A stretch of DNA of 64,000 nt from Deltaproteobacteria bacterium RIFCSPHIGHO2_01_FULL_43_49 (GTDB lineage: Bacteria; UBA10199; SPLOWO2-01-44-7), in contig MGRG01000006.1 in the NCBI GenBank assembly GCA_001798075.1, positions 62,001-126,000 on the forward strand, given 5' to 3'. Position 1 is the stretch's first letter; the number at the start of each line of letters is the position of its first letter. Below the pieces are notes generated by a model that was not told the origin of the DNA, made no database searches, and saw only the letters and a list, made by a program, of their open reading frames with translations. Made by a program: the position numbers and the translations under genes. Shown piece after piece: positions 62,342-64,000 of this stretch.

Positions 62342-64000
62342 AGAGTATCTAACCCGAAAAGGAATCCCATTCAGGGAAGCCGGAAGCGAGATCATCACGC
62401 ATTGTGTATTTAGGGCATGTGATGACGATAGCCGTCAAAATGAAGCTCATCTTTATTTCAACGCCGAAACGAGCCAATACGACTGCAAGAAATGTGGTGA
62501 AAAAGGGAATATCATAACGCTGGCAAAACATTTTGGGGATTTACTCGATGACATCGCCCTTCATCCTAGAATAGTCGCCCAAAAAAAAGAACGGGTTGCC
62601 AAAATCACGGTGGAACTGGTTGAAAAATACCACAAAGCCATGCTTAGTCACATTAAACAATACCTCCAAGGCCGAGGCATAGAAGAACCCTTTATAAACG
62701 CCTACAATCTCGGCTATGGCCAATTTTACGGCAAATCGTGGATTACCATTCCCATCAGAGCCACCGACGGAAATTATGCTTTTTTCAAGCTGAGACAAAA
62801 CCCTGCCGAGGGGAATGACAAAATTACTTATCCCAAAGGGGCTCACGCTCAGCTCTATGATTGGGAGACGATCAAAGAGACCAACGACCTCATTGTCATC
62901 TGCGAGGGGGAGCTGGATAGATTATTGCTCACTGGAAAAGGAATCCCAGCTATTACTTCCACGCACGGAGCCATGACATTTAAACCGGAATGGATTGACG
63001 AGATCAAGAAGTGCCGGAAAATCTACATCTGTTTCGATAATGACGATGCCGGTCGGAAGGGGACCACTAGAATTGCCAAAATGTTAGATGACATTGGGCA
63101 TACCGGAATCCATGTTGTCAGTTTGCCAGAGGAAGTCGGAGAAGGTGGGGACGTAACGGATTATTTTGTTAAATTTGGTGGCGCTGTTGACGACTTGTTG
63201 AAAAAATTTGCAAAGCCATATCCAGAAAGAGTGGATGTATCTCGCTTCACCCCCATTACTACTGCCACTTTAATTGACACCTTGGGCCTCACCATCAAAA
63301 GGGATGAAGAAAATAAAGTGGTAACATTTTTGTGCGAATTAGCGGCTTACACGGAAAATGCTCAGTTTAATGTCAGCTATAATGCCCCCTCTTCCACAGG
63401 CAAAAGCTATATCCCCACAGAAATCGCTAAACTCTTTCCACAAGAGGATGTGATGGAGCTGGCCTATTGCAGTCCCACAGCTTTTTTTCATGATGCGGGG
63501 GAGTTTAACAAAGAATTAAATGGTTACAAAATTGATCTCTCCCGTAAAATTCTCATTTTTTTAGACCAACCCCACAATGACTTATTGGCAAGATTGCGAC
63601 CTCTTTTATCCCACGACAAAAAAGAAATCAGTTTAAAGATTACCGATAAATCTCAGAAGCATGGCCTTAGGACAAAGAATATCCTCATTAAGGGTTATCC
63701 CTCAGTCATCTTTTGCACAGCAGGTTTAAACATTGATGAACAGGAGGCTACACGCTTTTTGCTTCTGAGCCCAGAAATCAATCAGGAAAAGATTAGAGAG
63801 GGGGTTTTGGCAACCATCAGAAAAGAAGCCGATCAGGATCGGTATACTTCATGGTTAAAAGAGGATGATAAAAGACAACTCCTTATCGAGCGAATTAAGG
63901 CAATCCGAAATGAAAAAATCCAAGAAATCAAAATCAGTTGCCATGAGGAAGTAGAACGACGGTTTTTCGCTGAGAGAACTAAACTAAAGCCGCGTCATCA
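62322..64000 (+). CDS. CHC2-zinc-finger/TOPRIM primase-like replication protein, truncated at window end (absent from ORF track)
   Basis: THCVFRACDDDS...FNAETSQYDCKKCGEKGNIITLAKHF; YLQGRGIEEPFINAYNLGYG; LIVICEGELDRLLLTGKGIPAITSTHGAMTF; IYICFDNDDAGRKGTTRIAKML; SSTGKSY. Confidence 0.9.
   Translation, partial: METITIKEYLTRKGIPFREAGSEIITHCVFRACDDDSRQNEAHLYFNAETSQYDCKKCGEKGNIITLAKHFGDLLDDIALHPRIVAQKKERVAKITVELVEKYHKAMLSHIKQYLQGRGIEEPFINAYNLGYGQFYGKSWITIPIRATDGNYAFFKLRQNPAEGNDKITYPKGAHAQLYDWETIKETNDLIVICEGELDRLLLTGKGIPAITSTHGAMTFKPEWIDEIKKCRKIYICFDNDDAGRKGTTRIAKMLDDIGHTGIHVVSLPEEVGEGGDVTDYFVKFGGAVDDLLKKFAKPYPERVDVSRFTPITTATLIDTLGLTIKRDEENKVVTFLCELAAYTENAQFNVSYNAPSSTGKSYIPTEIAKLFPQEDVMELAYCSPTAFFHDAGEFNKELNGYKIDLSRKILIFLDQPHNDLLARLRPLLSHDKKEISLKITDKSQKHGLRTKNILIKGYPSVIFCTAGLNIDEQEATRFLLLSPEINQEKIREGVLATIRKEADQDRYTSWLKEDDKRQLLIERIKAIRNEKIQEIKISCHEEVERRFFAERTKLKPRH

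Overview
The window reads as about 60 kb of ordinary bacterial chromosome, gene-dense and of moderate GC. It looks deltaproteobacteria-like, with hopanoid genes hpnG/hpnH, a fused double-permease ABC transporter and an ECF sigma factor/Ser-Thr kinase pair; this taxonomy is inference. At the right edge it runs into a probable mobile or plasmid-like segment (SpoVG-family protein, small ORF, CHC2/TOPRIM primase running off the end). Recognisable genes include a PBP1 C-terminus, cob(I)alamin adenosyltransferase, cutA, pntA1/A2/B, gpsA, acyl-CoA dehydrogenase, hemE/hemH/hemL, atpB/atpE/atpI-like, tRNA-Arg(ACG), ispB-like, comEA-like, tatA (below the ORF-track cutoff), serB, a GST and a HipBST-type toxin-antitoxin operon. 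The most unusual content is a set of dispersed structured repeats. (1) A roughly 80-120 bp palindromic family recurs at least 8 times, with related shorter variants. Its conserved core is closed by an outer stem whose sequence differs at each locus but stays self-complementary. (2) Three exported-protein genes have repeat DNA fused in frame at or near the signal-peptide coding region; in one, a 'TCATTGCGAG' repeat appears to encode the signal peptide itself. (3) tRNA-Arg sits inside a long inverted repeat, with a tRNA-like deletion remnant about 110 bp away. (4) A GCAACT-N13/14-GCCGATA promoter-like motif precedes at least five genes or operons. (5) A two-gene 'small acidic protein + retropepsin-like' module occurs twice. 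(6) A shared ~30 bp sequence lies just after terminator-like positions at the boundaries of the HipBST and retropepsin cassettes. All calls come from reading the sequence and supplied translations; no searches were run.
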